Shown: in pieces, positions 42,776 through 52,018 of the stretch
Layout: the number at the start of each line of letters is the position of its first letter
How positions within the stretch are numbered: the stretch's first letter is position 1
NCBI RefSeq assembly: GCF_002251755.1
Contig: NZ_NOXT01000121.1
Span: 1-64,000 of the forward strand
Direction of reading: 5' to 3'
From: Sandarakinorhabdus cyanobacteriorum
Lineage (GTDB): Bacteria > Pseudomonadota > Alphaproteobacteria > Sphingomonadales > Sphingomonadaceae
DNA length: 64,000 bases
Program-made: the position numbers and the translations under genes
Notes under the pieces: model-generated
Told to the model about the DNA's origin: nothing
Databases searched by the model: none
What the model saw: the letters and a program-made list of their open reading frames with translations, nothing else

Positions 42776-43240
42776 ATGGGCGCGGCGCGCCGGCCTTCAA
42801 GCCTCGCGCTCGGCGAGCTGCCGCGCTATGCCATCGGCATGCCGCACCCGCGCCCGTCCGTGCCCGATGCCCTGCTGCGCCTGTGGCTGGCCGCCGAAAT
42901 CGCCATGGCCGGCCTGTATGCCTGGCTGGCCCATGCGATGCGGGATTGGCCCGCCGATCTGCCAGGGCCACAAAGGCTGCAATCGGTGGCGATCACCGAG
43001 TTCATGTACCTGTTTGTCTTCGTGCCGGCGGCGATTGTGGTGGCGATGCGCTGGAAAGCGACGCGGGACCGGTGGCTGGCCGGGCTGGCACTATTCTATG
43101 GCCTAGCTTCGGCCGCGTCGTTCGCAGCCTGGGCGCAGGCCGATACCGCCGGCATGATGCGGGCCTTGTTCTGGGCCGATGCCGCCATTTCGCTGACTGG
43201 CGTGCCGGTGGCGGCGCGGGCGCTCCGGCTCAGGGGCTGA
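42776..43240 (+). CDS. Four-helix membrane protein of unknown function
   Basis: The frame encodes four hydrophobic segments typical of small DUF-type membrane proteins: LLRLWLAAEIAMAGLYAWLA, FMYLFVFVPAAIVVAMRW, WLAGLALFYGLASAASFAAW and ALFWADAAISLTGVPVAARA. No family is recognised. The start is uncertain: ATG at 42776 gives 154 residues, while ATG at 42839 (MPHPRPSVPD) gives 133 and leaves the helices intact. The 3' end overlaps the convergent secreted-protein gene by 11 bp. Confidence 0.65.
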   Translation: MGAARRPSSLALGELPRYAIGMPHPRPSVPDALLRLWLAAEIAMAGLYAWLAHAMRDWPADLPGPQRLQSVAITEFMYLFVFVPAAIVVAMRWKATRDRWLAGLALFYGLASAASFAAWAQADTAGMMRALFWADAAISLTGVPVAARALRLRG

Positions 43241-43907
43241 TCTTCGCCGCGCTGGTGGCACCCGACAGCGTGTCCACCGCCGTCACCCAGCTGGCCCCGG
43301 CCGGCACCTCGGCAGCGAAGCGCCCGGTCTGCCCCGCCCATTTCAGCGGCACGGCCTGTGCACCCACCCAGGCGTTCAGGCGGAACCGGCTTTCATCCCA
43401 CAAGGTGCCGGGTGCGATCGGGCAGCCGCACAGCATCGACACATCGGCCACCACCTGCCCGCCCTCGCGCCTTGCGGTGAGCGCGAGGCCGCGCAGTTCC
43501 AGCACCCAGCCATCGCCCACCACCGGCTGGCCGGGCAACAGCCAATGGGAGGCGCTTGCGGTCACCGCGACCCCGGCCGGCTTCAGCGGGCCCTTCACCG
43601 TCACCAGCACGGCGCGCGGCGCATCGATATCGATCATGGCATCAAATTTCGCCGTCTTGTCATCGGCCTGCGGCGTGCCGCGCGGAGCGCCGGGCATGAT
43701 CTTCGCGGTGTCGCCGGTGCCGCCCTCGATGCGGCCGCTGGCCAGCGGCGCGCCGGTGGCGGCATCGGCCAACGTCACTTCCACCCCGCCCATGCCGGTG
43801 CCGATGAACTTGGCGCCCTGGCTGATCACCCGCACCGTCACCGGGGTGGGCACCGCCAATGCCGGGGCAGCAGCGATCAGGGCGAGCAGCGGCAAGATGC
43901 GGATCAT
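43230..43907 (-). CDS. Secreted beta-rich protein of unknown function
   Basis: The 225-residue precursor has a signal peptide ([17 protein letters not shown]). The mature part looks like one or two immunoglobulin-like beta domains ([40 protein letters not shown]) and has one CGC pair ([11 protein letters not shown]). It overlaps the 3' end of the DJ-1/PfpI gene by 4 bp (ATGA) and is therefore the second gene of a two-gene unit. No family is recognised. Confidence 0.7.
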   Translation of the reverse strand: MIRILPLLALIAAAPALAVPTPVTVRVISQGAKFIGTGMGGVEVTLADAATGAPLASGRIEGGTGDTAKIMPGAPRGTPQADDKTAKFDAMIDIDAPRAVLVTVKGPLKPAGVAVTASASHWLLPGQPVVGDGWVLELRGLALTARREGGQVVADVSMLCGCPIAPGTLWDESRFRLNAWVGAQAVPLKWAGQTGRFAAEVPAGASWVTAVDTLSGATSAAKISP

Positions 43908-44587
43908 GCGGTTTCTCCCATCAGGCGGGCGGCAGCGGCCCGCATTTCGGCGTCGCGGTGGCCCAGGCGCGTGGCCGTGGCGGCCTGCACTTGCGCGATG
44001 ATCTCGGGCCGGGCGGTGGCCGGCGTGCCACCATCATGCTGTTCCGGATCATATTCCAGCGCCAGCCGCAGCATCGCCGCCACATCGGGCCCATGCAGAT
44101 GCGCCAGCACCCGGAAGGCGAAATCGATGCCGCTCGTCACTCCGCCGGCCGAAATGATGTTGCCATCGAACACGGTGCGTTCGGCGACGAACTCGGCCCC
44201 GAACAGCGGCAGATAATGGCCCCAGGCCCAGTGGCAGCCGGCCTTGCGGCCCTTCAGCAGCCCGGCAGCCGCCAGCACCAGCGATCCGGTGCACACGCTG
44301 GTGATCCATTGCAGCCCGGGCGCCTGGGCGCGCAGCCAGTCCAGAATCTCGGCATCATTCATCGCCGCCGAACAGCCAAAGCCGCCAGGCACGCACAGCA
44401 GATCCAACTGGCCCACATCGGCCAGCGTGGCGGTGGGCATCAGGGCGAGGCGACAATCGCTCATCACCGGGTCCATCGTCTTGGCGACATAGTCCACGGT
44501 GGCGCCGGGCATGCGGCTCAGCACCTGGGCCGGGCCGGTCATGTCAAGCTGGGTCAGCTGGTCATAGAGCAGGAATCCGATGCGCAT
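43904..44587 (-). CDS. DJ-1/PfpI-family protein, isonitrile-hydratase-like
   Basis: The 227-residue protein has the DJ-1/PfpI (class I glutamine amidotransferase-like) fold: [20 protein letters not shown] at the N terminus, [14 protein letters not shown], and the nucleophile elbow [20 protein letters not shown] with the catalytic cysteine. The elbow sequence matches isonitrile hydratase and related proteins rather than the GATase1-AraC regulators; no HTH domain is attached. The chosen ATG at 44587 gives MRIGFLLYD directly. It is divergent from kup (126 bp). Confidence 0.87.
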   Translation of the reverse strand: MRIGFLLYDQLTQLDMTGPAQVLSRMPGATVDYVAKTMDPVMSDCRLALMPTATLADVGQLDLLCVPGGFGCSAAMNDAEILDWLRAQAPGLQWITSVCTGSLVLAAAGLLKGRKAGCHWAWGHYLPLFGAEFVAERTVFDGNIISAGGVTSGIDFAFRVLAHLHGPDVAAMLRLALEYDPEQHDGGTPATARPEIIAQVQAATATRLGHRDAEMRAAAARLMGETA

Positions 44588-44713
44588 CAGCGTCACTCCC
44601 TTCGAGGCCGCAGCCATAGCGCGCTGGCATGGCTGGGGCCAGCGCTGCCGCATTGCAGCATCAGCAGAGCCATGCTAATCGCCGCCGCCTGTTCAACGGG
44701 TGGGCATATTCGC

Positions 44714-46624
44714 ATGTCAAACCAGGGTGCGTCACCGGATGCGTCCGCTCATGCTGATCACCACGGGCACGACCAATCGCTGTTGAAGCTGGCGCTGGGC
44801 GCCGTTGGGGTCGTGTTCGGTGATATCGGCACCAGCCCGCTCTATGCGTTCAAGGAAACCTTTGCGGGGCATCACCCGCTCGCCCTTGATCCCACCTCCA
44901 TCTATGGCGTCATCTCGCTGATCTTCTGGACGATGATGCTGGTGGTGACGGTGAAATATGTCTCCGTCATCATGCGGGCCGACAATCGTGGCGAAGGCGG
45001 CTCGCTTGCCCTCATCGCGCTGATCTCCCGCCTGTCACCGGGCGACACGCGCTCGGCCCAGTTGGTGCTGCTGGGCGTGATGGCCACCGCCCTGTTCTTT
45101 GGCGATGCCATCATCACGCCAGCCATGTCGGTGCTGTCGGCGGTGGAGGGCATCACGGTGGTGGAAGCGCGCATGGCGCCGCTGGTGCTGCCCATCGCCA
45201 TCGCCATCCTGCTCGCGCTGTTCCTGCTGCAAAGCCGCGGCACCGCCAGGGTGGGGGCCATCTTCGGCCCGATCGTGCTGGTCTATTTCGCCACGCTGGC
45301 CGTGCTGGGCATCACCAACATCATCGCCAATCCGGGCATCATCAATGCCCTCAACCCGCTGTTCGCCGCGAAATTCATCGCCGCCAAACCGCTGGCAGCC
45401 TTTCTGGCGCTGGGCAGCGTCGTGCTGTCGGTCACCGGAGCCGAGGCGCTTTATGCCGACATGGGGCATTTCGGTGCCCGGCCGATCCGGCTGGCCTGGT
45501 ATGCGCTGGTGCTGCCGGCGCTGATGATCAACTATCTTGGCCAGGGCGCCCTGCTCACCGCCCACCCCGAAGCGGTGGCCAATCCCTTCTTCCTCATGGC
45601 GCCAGACTGGGCGCGGCTGCCGCTGGTGGTGCTGGCCACGCTGGCCACCATCATCGCCAGCCAGGCGGTGATCTCGGGCGCCTTCTCTGTCACCATGCAG
45701 GCCATCCAGCTCGGCTTCCTGCCGCGCATGAAGATCGTCCACACCTCGGCATCGGCATTCGGGCAAATCTATATCCCGGCGGTCAACTGGGCGCTGCTGG
45801 TGCTGGTGATGTTCCTGGTGCTGGGCTTCCAGACCTCGTCCAACCTCGCCGCCGCCTATGGCATCGCCGTCACCGGCACCATGCTGATCGACACGCTGCT
45901 GGTCAGCGTGCTGGTGCTCACCATCTGGCGCTGGCCGGCCTGGTGGGCGGCGCCGCTGCTGGCGATCTTCGCCCTGGTTGATTTCGCCTATTTTGCCTCC
46001 AACCTCACCAAGGTGCCCGATGGCGGCTGGTTCCCGCTGGTCATCGGACTCATCGGCTTCACCGGCCTCACCACCTGGTCGCGCGGCCGCGCCCTGATGC
46101 AGGATCGCCTGCGCGACAGTTCGATGCCGATGGACGTGTTCATCAAGTCCGCCGCCGCCGCTGCCACCCGCGTGCCCGGCACCGCGGTGTTCATGACGAC
46201 AAGTCCGGTCGGTGTGCCGCAGGCGCTGCTGCACAATCTGAAGCACAACAAGATCCTGCACGAACGCATCATGATCCTGACCGTGGTGATCGACGAAGTG
46301 CCCTATGTCTCCGACGAGGATCGGATTGGCGTCAAGGATCTGGGCGGTGGCTTCTACCGCATCCTCATCCGCTATGGCTTCATGCAGGAAATCGACATTC
46401 CGGCCGTGCTGAAGAAGGTGGAAAACTGCGGACCACGGCTGAAGATGATGGAAACCAGCTTCTTCCTGTCGCGCCAGACGCTGCTGGCCAGTGACAAGCC
46501 CGGCATGGCGATCTGGCGCGAGCATCTGTTCAGCTGGATGATGCGCAACGCCGAAAGCGCGATGGACTTCTTCAAGCTGCCCACCAACCGCGTCGTCGAG
46601 CTTGGCAGCCAGGTTGAAATCTGA
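44714..46624 (+). CDS. kup: Kup-type potassium uptake protein
   Basis: The 636-residue H+/K+ symporter has a cytoplasmic His/Asp-rich start ([12 protein letters not shown]), the family signature [20 protein letters not shown] and about twelve membrane helices ([40 protein letters not shown]). A C-terminal cytoplasmic domain of about 180 residues has [20 protein letters not shown]. Kup takes up K+ at low external levels or acid pH. The ATG at 44714 fits the family; the frame is open far upstream but those codons overlap the divergent gene. Confidence 0.95.
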   Translation: MSNQGASPDASAHADHHGHDQSLLKLALGAVGVVFGDIGTSPLYAFKETFAGHHPLALDPTSIYGVISLIFWTMMLVVTVKYVSVIMRADNRGEGGSLALIALISRLSPGDTRSAQLVLLGVMATALFFGDAIITPAMSVLSAVEGITVVEARMAPLVLPIAIAILLALFLLQSRGTARVGAIFGPIVLVYFATLAVLGITNIIANPGIINALNPLFAAKFIAAKPLAAFLALGSVVLSVTGAEALYADMGHFGARPIRLAWYALVLPALMINYLGQGALLTAHPEAVANPFFLMAPDWARLPLVVLATLATIIASQAVISGAFSVTMQAIQLGFLPRMKIVHTSASAFGQIYIPAVNWALLVLVMFLVLGFQTSSNLAAAYGIAVTGTMLIDTLLVSVLVLTIWRWPAWWAAPLLAIFALVDFAYFASNLTKVPDGGWFPLVIGLIGFTGLTTWSRGRALMQDRLRDSSMPMDVFIKSAAAAATRVPGTAVFMTTSPVGVPQALLHNLKHNKILHERIMILTVVIDEVPYVSDEDRIGVKDLGGGFYRILIRYGFMQEIDIPAVLKKVENCGPRLKMMETSFFLSRQTLLASDKPGMAIWREHLFSWMMRNAESAMDFFKLPTNRVVELGSQVEI

Positions 46625-46665
46625 GGATATTTGGCCTTTGACGCCGGGCAGGCTATGGTGCCGCC

Positions 46666-47826
46666 ATGGTTGAGCGCGTGGCCCGAGGCTTTTTTCACGA
46701 CAAGAACCGCGCCTTCTGGCTGCTGCAGGGCGGTGGCTGGCTGGCCTATTTCCTGCTGCGGGCGCTGTCGGGCCTGGCCAACTCCATGGGCCTGGCCTTC
46801 GTGCTGCCGGCCATCATCGTGACCGCCACCGGGGCGTCCATCACCCTGCTGCTCGCCGCCGCCTATCGCCGGCTGATCACCATGAAGCCGCTGTTCACCT
46901 GGACGGCCACCGCGCTGCTGCTGGTCTCGGCCTCGGCCCTGTTCTCGGCGCTGGAGGTGTGGGCCCATGCCACCTTCTACCAGCCGGGCTGGCAGCCCAA
47001 GGGCGTGGAGTTCCTTGGCGCCATCCTGCTGGATTTCTCGGTGCTGGGCGCCTGGACCGGGCTCTATTACGGCATCAACTATTATCTGCTGCTGGCCGAA
47101 CAGTCAGAACGCATGCTGACCATGGCAGCCCAGGCCAACAATGCCCAGCTCGCCATGCTGCGCTATCAGCTCAACCCGCATTTCCTGTTCAACACGCTGA
47201 ACAGCATCTCCACCCTGGTGCTGCTGAAACAGACCGACCGCGCCAACGCCATGCTGTCGCGCCTCGCCAGCTTCCTGCGCTACAGTCTGGTGGGCGAGCG
47301 GGAGGGCCTGGCAACGGTGGCGCAAGAGGCCGAGGCGCTCAAACTCTATCTGGATATCGAGCGCACCCGCTTTGAAAGCCGGCTGCGCACCCGCTTCGAT
47401 ATCGCGCCCGATGTGATGGAGGCCCGGCTGCCCAGCCTGTTGCTGCAACCGCTGATCGAAAACGCCATCAAATATGCCGTCACCCCAGCGGAAGACGGCG
47501 CCGACATATTGGTGGACGCCCGCCGCATGGCCGACCGGCTGGTGATCACCATCGCCGATACCGGGCCCGGCCTGGGCGGTGTGGCGCCCGAAGCCGGCGG
47601 CACTGGCGTCGGCCTCACCAACATCCGCGAGCGCCTCGCCCAAAGCTATGGCCCCGATCACCGCTTCGAACTGGCCGACAATGAACCGCACGGCCTGATC
47701 GTCCTGATCGACGTGCCCTACCAGACCGACGCGCAGTCGCCGCAGGGCAGCCCGCCGCCGCTCGCCGCAAAGCCTCCACTCGTCGCAAATCCGGTTGCCG
47801 TGCCGGCCGCAGCACCACAGGTGTAA
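46666..47826 (+). CDS. LytS-type membrane sensor histidine kinase
   Basis: The 386-residue kinase has four membrane helices in the first 150 residues (LQGGGWLAYFLLRALSGLAN, LAFVLPAIIVTATGASITLL) without a recognisable ligand domain. A His_kinase domain of the LytS/AlgZ family (MLRYQLNPHFLFNTLNSIST, with the phospho-acceptor His) and a HATPase domain follow (LLQPLIENAIKYAV, ADTGPGLGG, GVGLTNIRERLAQSYG). A Pro/Ala-rich tail ends the protein. It lies 3 bp before the LytTR regulator, so they are a pair. Confidence 0.92.
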   Translation: MVERVARGFFHDKNRAFWLLQGGGWLAYFLLRALSGLANSMGLAFVLPAIIVTATGASITLLLAAAYRRLITMKPLFTWTATALLLVSASALFSALEVWAHATFYQPGWQPKGVEFLGAILLDFSVLGAWTGLYYGINYYLLLAEQSERMLTMAAQANNAQLAMLRYQLNPHFLFNTLNSISTLVLLKQTDRANAMLSRLASFLRYSLVGEREGLATVAQEAEALKLYLDIERTRFESRLRTRFDIAPDVMEARLPSLLLQPLIENAIKYAVTPAEDGADILVDARRMADRLVITIADTGPGLGGVAPEAGGTGVGLTNIRERLAQSYGPDHRFELADNEPHGLIVLIDVPYQTDAQSPQGSPPPLAAKPPLVANPVAVPAAAPQV

Positions 47827-47829
47827 GCC

Positions 47830-48621
47830 ATGCCGATCCGCACCATCCTGGTTGATGACGAACCGCTGGCCATCCAGGGCCTGGAACTGCGCCTGCAACC
47901 GTTCGAGGATATCGAGATCATCGAGCGTTGCGCCAACGGCCGCGAGGCCATCAAGGCCGTGCGCGCCCACAAGCCGGATCTGGTCTTCCTCGATATCCAG
48001 ATGCCGGGCTTTGACGGCTTTCAGGTCGTCGCCGGCCTTGCCGATATCGAGCCGCCGCTGTTCGTCTTCGTCACCGCCTTCACCCAGCACGCGCTGAAAG
48101 CCTTCGAGGCCGAGGCGGTGGATTATCTGCTGAAGCCTGTCGACGAAGAGCGTCTGGCCGCCACCATCGAACGCGTCCGCCAGCGCCTCGCCGAAAAACA
48201 GGGCATGGCCGGGGCGGAACGGCTGAAGGAAATCCTGTCCGAAGTGGCGCCCGATGCGCTGCCCGACGATCTGGGCGACGCCGGCCAGACCAGCCGCTAT
48301 GAGAAGATCATCAACATCAAGGATCGCGGCCAGATTTTCCGCGTCGATGTCGCCGATATCGAACGCATCGATGCCGCCGGCGATTATATGTGCATCTACA
48401 CCGCCGATCAGACGCTGGTGCTGCGCGAAACGATGAAGGATCTGGAGCGCCGGCTCGATCCGAAGAAGTTCCAGCGCATCCACCGTTCAACAATCGTCAA
48501 CCTTGATAACATCAAGAGTGTGAAGCCGCACACCAATGGTGAATGTTTCTTGATTCTTGGCAGCGGCACGCAAGTAAAAGTTTCCAGAAGTTACCGGGAT
48601 GTTGTCGCAAGATTTCTGTAA
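47830..48621 (+). CDS. LytTR-type response regulator
   Basis: The 263-residue DNA-binding regulator has a receiver domain (ILVDDEPLAIQGLEL, phospho-acceptor Asp55 in VFLDIQMPGFDGF, lysine in YLLKPVDEE) and a C-terminal LytTR domain (IKDRGQIFRVDVADIERIDA, then AGDYMCIY, and FQRIHRSTIVNLDNI). LytTR proteins bind pairs of short direct repeats. It is translated with the LytS-type kinase. The target is not known; the PEP-CTERM gene immediately downstream is a positional candidate. Confidence 0.94.
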   Translation: MPIRTILVDDEPLAIQGLELRLQPFEDIEIIERCANGREAIKAVRAHKPDLVFLDIQMPGFDGFQVVAGLADIEPPLFVFVTAFTQHALKAFEAEAVDYLLKPVDEERLAATIERVRQRLAEKQGMAGAERLKEILSEVAPDALPDDLGDAGQTSRYEKIINIKDRGQIFRVDVADIERIDAAGDYMCIYTADQTLVLRETMKDLERRLDPKKFQRIHRSTIVNLDNIKSVKPHTNGECFLILGSGTQVKVSRSYRDVVARFL

Positions 48622-48655
48622 CCAATTGAAACGCAATATTTTCAGGCAGAGTTTA

Positions 48656-48673
48656 CAGTCACGAATCTGTCAC
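48656..48673 (+). promoter_or_regulatory. Single Pho-box-like pair before the PEP-CTERM gene
   Basis: CAGTCAC (48656-48662), four bases GAAT, and CTGTCAC (48667-48673) match the PhoB box layout with 11-nt spacing. It lies 36 bp upstream of the sigma-54 promoter and 116 bp before the next ATG. A lone pair is weaker evidence than the arrays at 21647 and 23188, and such repeats might instead serve another activator. Confidence 0.45.
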
Positions 48674-48708
48674 AAGGATAGCCACTTCGAAGATCGTCGG
48701 AATTTGGC

Positions 48709-48724
48709 TGGCACGCAATTTGCA
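48709..48724 (+). promoter_or_regulatory. Sigma-54 (RpoN) -24/-12 promoter of the first PEP-CTERM gene
   Basis: TGGCACG-caat-TTGCA is a full match to the RpoN consensus, with GG at 48710-48711 and GC at 48722-48723, ten bases apart. Transcription would start near 48735, giving a leader of about 37 nt. PEP-CTERM genes under RpoN and the PrsK/PrsR pair are known in several proteobacteria. Confidence 0.85.
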
Positions 48725-48771
48725 CAGCATCGCATGGGGCCTGTCCCCCTGTTGTTGTGGAGTAGCGTATC

Positions 48772-49401
48772 ATGTTCAGATTTCTCGTCACGGGGCTGCT
48801 CGCCCTCGCCGCACAGCCCGCTGCCGCCGTCAGTTTTGTAAACGGCAGTTTCGAACTCGGTAACTTCAGCGGAGCCCCCTCCGATGACCTCACCGCGCCC
48901 AGCACCGATATCACCGGCTGGCAGGTCGGCCCGCTCGGTGTCGACTGGGTCGCCAGCCTGTGGAACGCCTCGCGCGGTCTGCGCTCGCTGGAACTGGCCT
49001 CCACCGATCGCGGCCAGATTTTCCAGCGCCTCACCGGCCTCACCGTCGGCCGCACCTATCGCGTTGGCTTCGATGTGGCCGGCAATCCCTTCGGCGGCCC
49101 GGCCACCTATGGCTTTGGCACCACCACCTCCGGCGCCCAGGTGACCAATTTCACCGTCGATGTGACCGCCGCCAACTCACCCACCAACATGGGCTGGGGC
49201 CGGCGCTTCGTCACCTTCGTCGCCGTTGCCAACAATCAGAACTTCTCGTTCATCGGGCGCACCGATGGGCCCTTTGGTGCGGTGATCGACAATGTGACGA
49301 TCACCGCCGTTCCCGAACCGAAGGGCTGGGCGCTGCTGATCATGGGCTTCGGCCTGGTTGGCGTCGCCGCCCGCCGCCGTCTGCCGGTGGTTTCCGCCTG
49401 A
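48772..49401 (+). CDS. PEP-CTERM surface protein (choice-of-anchor type)
   Basis: The 209-residue precursor has a signal peptide (FLVTGLLALAAQPAAAVS) and a lectin-like beta-sandwich typical of choice-of-anchor proteins (FVNGSFELGNFSGAPSDD, SLELASTDRGQIFQRLTGLT). The sorting signal is VPEPKGWALLIMGFGLVGVA followed by ARRR. The motif is the PEPxxWA variant processed by exosortases and used for envelope or biofilm proteins in sphingomonads. No exosortase gene is in the window. It has its own RpoN promoter. Confidence 0.92.
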   Translation: MFRFLVTGLLALAAQPAAAVSFVNGSFELGNFSGAPSDDLTAPSTDITGWQVGPLGVDWVASLWNASRGLRSLELASTDRGQIFQRLTGLTVGRTYRVGFDVAGNPFGGPATYGFGTTTSGAQVTNFTVDVTAANSPTNMGWGRRFVTFVAVANNQNFSFIGRTDGPFGAVIDNVTITAVPEPKGWALLIMGFGLVGVAARRRLPVVSA

Positions 49402-49409
49402 AACGCTTG

Positions 49410-49436
49410 GGGGGTCCGGCCGCGATCCGGGCCCCC
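49410..49436. terminator. G+C-rich hairpin between convergent genes
   Basis: GGGGGTCCGG (49410-49419) pairs with CCGGGCCCCC (49427-49436), with one G-T pair and a 7-nt loop. It sits in the 38-bp space between the PEP-CTERM gene and the convergent hydrolase gene, where a shared terminator is expected. There is no T-run. Confidence 0.6.
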
Positions 49437-49439
49437 GCC

Positions 49440-50585
49440 TCAGGCCAGGCCGTGCTGGCCCAACCAGCCGGTCACGAACCCGGCGGCCTGCTTCAGATGT
49501 TCGGGCTGGAAGGCATAATAATGCGTCGCGCCCTTCACCGCGTGCAGCTCGCGCGATGCGGCATTGGGCACGCAATCGAACAGGCGCTGCGTGTGGCTGG
49601 GCGTGCAGGCATCATCGGCCGTGTTGCCCACCACCAGCACCGGCACAAGGATGCGATGCCCAACCTTCAACGAACAGGCGTTGGACTTGAGGCTCCACTG
49701 CGACAGCCAGGATCGCAGTGTGGTGAAGCGGCCAAGCCCGCCAGGCGAATCGTTGATCAGCCTGGGATCGCCCAGGTAACAGCGGCCGGGCGCCCGGTCA
49801 TTGGCATCCACCGCCGGATCCAGCCAACAAGGCGCCGCCATGGTGCCATGCACGATGAAGGCGCGCTCGGCATGCGGGCCCTCCCGCGCGGTCAATTCGG
49901 CCAGCTGCGCTTCGGCCCAGGCGGTGATGCGGTTCGATCGCGCCACCTGCCGCGCCGCATATTCGGCCAGGAAATCGGCGCTGTAAGGAGGCTGCGGGCA
50001 TTCCGGGCTGTAGAGATTCCATTTGGGATCGCGCGACCGTCCCGCCTCGTCGATCACCGAGGCATCCAGCCATTCGGTGAGCGTTTGCGCCCGGCTGACA
50101 TGCGCCGCCAGCAGCATCACGCCATCCACCGGCGGCAGCTTGGCCTCGGCCAGCGGGAAGGGCTCGCCGGCTGGCGTGTGGGTCACCTGCGGGTCGCTCG
50201 CCTCGGCCTGATAGAACAGCGCCAGGCTGCCCCCGCCCGACCAGCCGGCCAGCACGACCCGCTTGTAACCCAGCACCTCGCGGCAATGCGCCACCCAGCG
50301 GCCCAGATCGACCGCAACCTTCTCCATGATCAGCGCCGAATCATTGTTCGGATATCGCGACACCGCGGTCAGCACATGCACGCCGGCCGCCGCCAGTGCC
50401 GGGGGCAGCGGCAGATAATGCATGATGCCCATCGGGTGCATGAAAATGACAATCGTGTCCGACGGCGCTTCGGGCTTCAGATGATGGGCCTGCAGCGCCA
50501 CCACCCCATCAATGCCGCCATAGGTGTCGCGCAGGCCCACCGCCTCGCGGAAGGCAATCAACAGGGGCACGCGGGCAAAGCTCAC
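49440..50585 (-). CDS. Alpha/beta hydrolase
   Basis: The 381-residue hydrolase has an oxyanion segment IVIFMHPMGIMHYLPLP, the nucleophile elbow LAGWSGGGSLALFYQ, an acidic region near NTADDACTPSHTQRL and a final histidine in GATHYYAFQPEHL, giving a complete Ser-Asp-His set. No signal peptide is seen. The ATG overlaps the upstream VOC gene by 4 bp. A VOC-type dioxygenase next to a hydrolase recalls ring-cleavage plus C-C hydrolase pairs in aromatic catabolism, but the hydrolase sequence does not clearly belong to the meta-cleavage group. Confidence 0.85.
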   Translation of the reverse strand: MSFARVPLLIAFREAVGLRDTYGGIDGVVALQAHHLKPEAPSDTIVIFMHPMGIMHYLPLPPALAAAGVHVLTAVSRYPNNDSALIMEKVAVDLGRWVAHCREVLGYKRVVLAGWSGGGSLALFYQAEASDPQVTHTPAGEPFPLAEAKLPPVDGVMLLAAHVSRAQTLTEWLDASVIDEAGRSRDPKWNLYSPECPQPPYSADFLAEYAARQVARSNRITAWAEAQLAELTAREGPHAERAFIVHGTMAAPCWLDPAVDANDRAPGRCYLGDPRLINDSPGGLGRFTTLRSWLSQWSLKSNACSLKVGHRILVPVLVVGNTADDACTPSHTQRLFDCVPNAASRELHAVKGATHYYAFQPEHLKQAAGFVTGWLGQHGLA

Positions 50586-51109
50586 GCCGCCCGCCCTTCG
50601 GCGCGGGCGGCGGCCTTGCGCTCGGTCCAGGCCTTGATGATGGCATGGGCGGTCTTGGCGTCTTCGGCCAGGATGGCATCATGGCTGGCAACGCGGGCGG
50701 TGATTTCCAGCGGCAGCCCGTTGGGATCAGCGAAATAGACCGATTTCACGAAACCATGATCGATCGGCCCGAAACAGGGCACGCCGGCGGCGTTCAGCTT
50801 GGCCTGCCATTCCAGCAGCCGCGCCTCATCCTCCGCCTCGAAGGCGACATGGCGGTCAAAGCCGTGGACGAGGGCAAAATCCCCCTCCTTCACCGTGTTC
50901 GGCGCGTCGAAGAAGGCGATGAACTTGCCGTCGCCCATGCGGAAGAACAGGTGCACGAACGGGTTGGGCAGGCGCGAACCGGGCTCGCGTTCCTCCTGCA
51001 CCACGGCGGCCAGCGGCAGGCCCAGCACATCCTCGTAAAAGGCGCGCGTTTCCTCGGCATCGCGGCAGCGATAGGCGCTGTGGTGAATGCCCTTGAGCGG
51101 TGTCGTCAT
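50582..51109 (-). CDS. VOC-family (glyoxalase/dioxygenase fold) metalloenzyme
   Basis: The 175-residue protein has the paired beta-alpha-beta-beta-beta modules of the vicinal oxygen chelate family. Likely metal ligands are His in IHHSAYRC, His in DRHVAFEAED and Glu in GLPLEITARV, with ADPNGLPLEI as the usual terminal motif. It may be a dioxygenase, isomerase or hydrolase component. It is the first gene of a pair with the alpha/beta hydrolase (4-bp overlap). The start at 51109 (MTTPLKGIHH) is the family-like one; the open frame extends further upstream. Confidence 0.85.
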   Translation of the reverse strand: MTTPLKGIHHSAYRCRDAEETRAFYEDVLGLPLAAVVQEEREPGSRLPNPFVHLFFRMGDGKFIAFFDAPNTVKEGDFALVHGFDRHVAFEAEDEARLLEWQAKLNAAGVPCFGPIDHGFVKSVYFADPNGLPLEITARVASHDAILAEDAKTAHAIIKAWTERKAAARAEGRAA

Positions 51110-51385
51110 GGCCGTGTCCTCCCTTGCCGCCAAGGCTGGCACAAGCGCCGCGCTGCGCCAAGCCTGCCCGAACTGGCGGTCTGCGCCAGACCGCATGGGT
51201 AAGCATACGCAATCACGGATCATGCGACGGGTAGTTTCCGAGTCTGCCAGCGCAGCAATTTCTTATGCAGTCTTGGCACTCAGGAAAGGCCAACAGTCCT
51301 TCATGTGAAGATAGAAGATCATGTTTTCATGATAATCTATCTTGCGTGAATCATAATCACATGGCCGCTTGGAAAGGAAACTGCC
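51110..51385. promoter_or_regulatory. Divergent upstream region of the VOC gene and the second PEP-CTERM gene
   Basis: No gene is supported. The right half (51290-51365) is A/T-rich. It holds an imperfect hairpin at 51309-51342: AGATAGA and ATCATG on the left, a TTTT loop, then CATGAT and TCTATCT on the right, with two internal mismatches. This may be an operator or a leader structure for the PEP-CTERM gene. No good sigma-54 site is placed correctly for this gene, unlike the two other genes of this region. Confidence 0.5.
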
Positions 51386-52018
51386 ATGCGCGGAATATTT
51401 CTTGCTGCCCAGTGTGCTGCAATCAGCTTGATTGCTTTTCCCGCTGCGGCAACCATCGCGATCTATACTTCACCGGGCGCCGTCCAGCCGGCAGAGAATG
51501 TGTTGTTCAGCGGCCCCGATCCCATCGGCAACACCGTGATAGGCTTCACCAACCAGACCCAGACCCGCGTGACCTTCAACGGAATCGAGCCGCTGGTCAG
51601 CCCGCCAGCCGGCCAGGCGCGGATCGAGGCGACGGACGGCGGGCTGACCGAGCTGTCGTTCGGGCTTGATCCCGGTCTGGGCTTCAAGGAGGTGGAGTTC
51701 GACTTGTTCGGCACCCATGCCGAGGCCACGCAGGTGGTTCTGAATTTCACTGACCAGTTCAGCACCATCTTCGCCGGCACCTATGCCATCCACCAGGGCG
51801 GGAATTTCTTCTCGGCCCGCGCCTTCGACAACCAGCTCATCACCAACGTCCGGTTCATGCTTGATGGCCCGATCATCGATGCCGGCCAGTTCCGCATCGG
51901 CGGCGTGGGCGAGGCAGGCGCGGTGCCGGAACCGGCGATGTGGGCGATGATGATGGCCGGGATGGGCCTGGTCGGCGTGGCGATGCGGCGGCGCAAGGCA
52001 GCACTTGCGGCGGCGTGA
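51386..52018 (+). CDS. PEP-CTERM surface protein
   Basis: The 210-residue precursor has a signal peptide (AAISLIAFPAAATIA). A beta-rich body (NVLFSGPDPIGNTVIGFTNQ, LSFGLDPGLGFKEVEFDL) leads to the sorting signal VPEPAMWAMMMAGMGLVGVA, then MRRRK. This is the PEPxxWAMM form typical of sphingomonads. It is unrelated in body sequence to the PEP-CTERM protein 2.6 kb upstream. AAAGGAAA precedes the ATG at 51386. Confidence 0.92.
   Translation: MRGIFLAAQCAAISLIAFPAAATIAIYTSPGAVQPAENVLFSGPDPIGNTVIGFTNQTQTRVTFNGIEPLVSPPAGQARIEATDGGLTELSFGLDPGLGFKEVEFDLFGTHAEATQVVLNFTDQFSTIFAGTYAIHQGGNFFSARAFDNQLITNVRFMLDGPIIDAGQFRIGGVGEAGAVPEPAMWAMMMAGMGLVGVAMRRRKAALAAA

Noticed and set aside
43859-44713. Upstream extension of kup to a 921-codon frame
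   Set aside because: The extra sequence is antisense to the DJ-1/PfpI gene and is His/Gln/Arg-rich shadow coding; Kup proteins start near MSNQGASP.
51137-51151. TGGCACA-agcg-CCGC as a sigma-54 promoter
   Set aside because: The -12 part is CCGC instead of TTGC and the site is over 230 bp from the gene.
51369-51384. GG-N10-GC spacing resembling a sigma-54 site before the second PEP-CTERM gene
   Set aside because: It overlaps the ribosome-binding site directly before the ATG, so transcription would begin inside the coding region; the -24 part also lacks TGGCAC.
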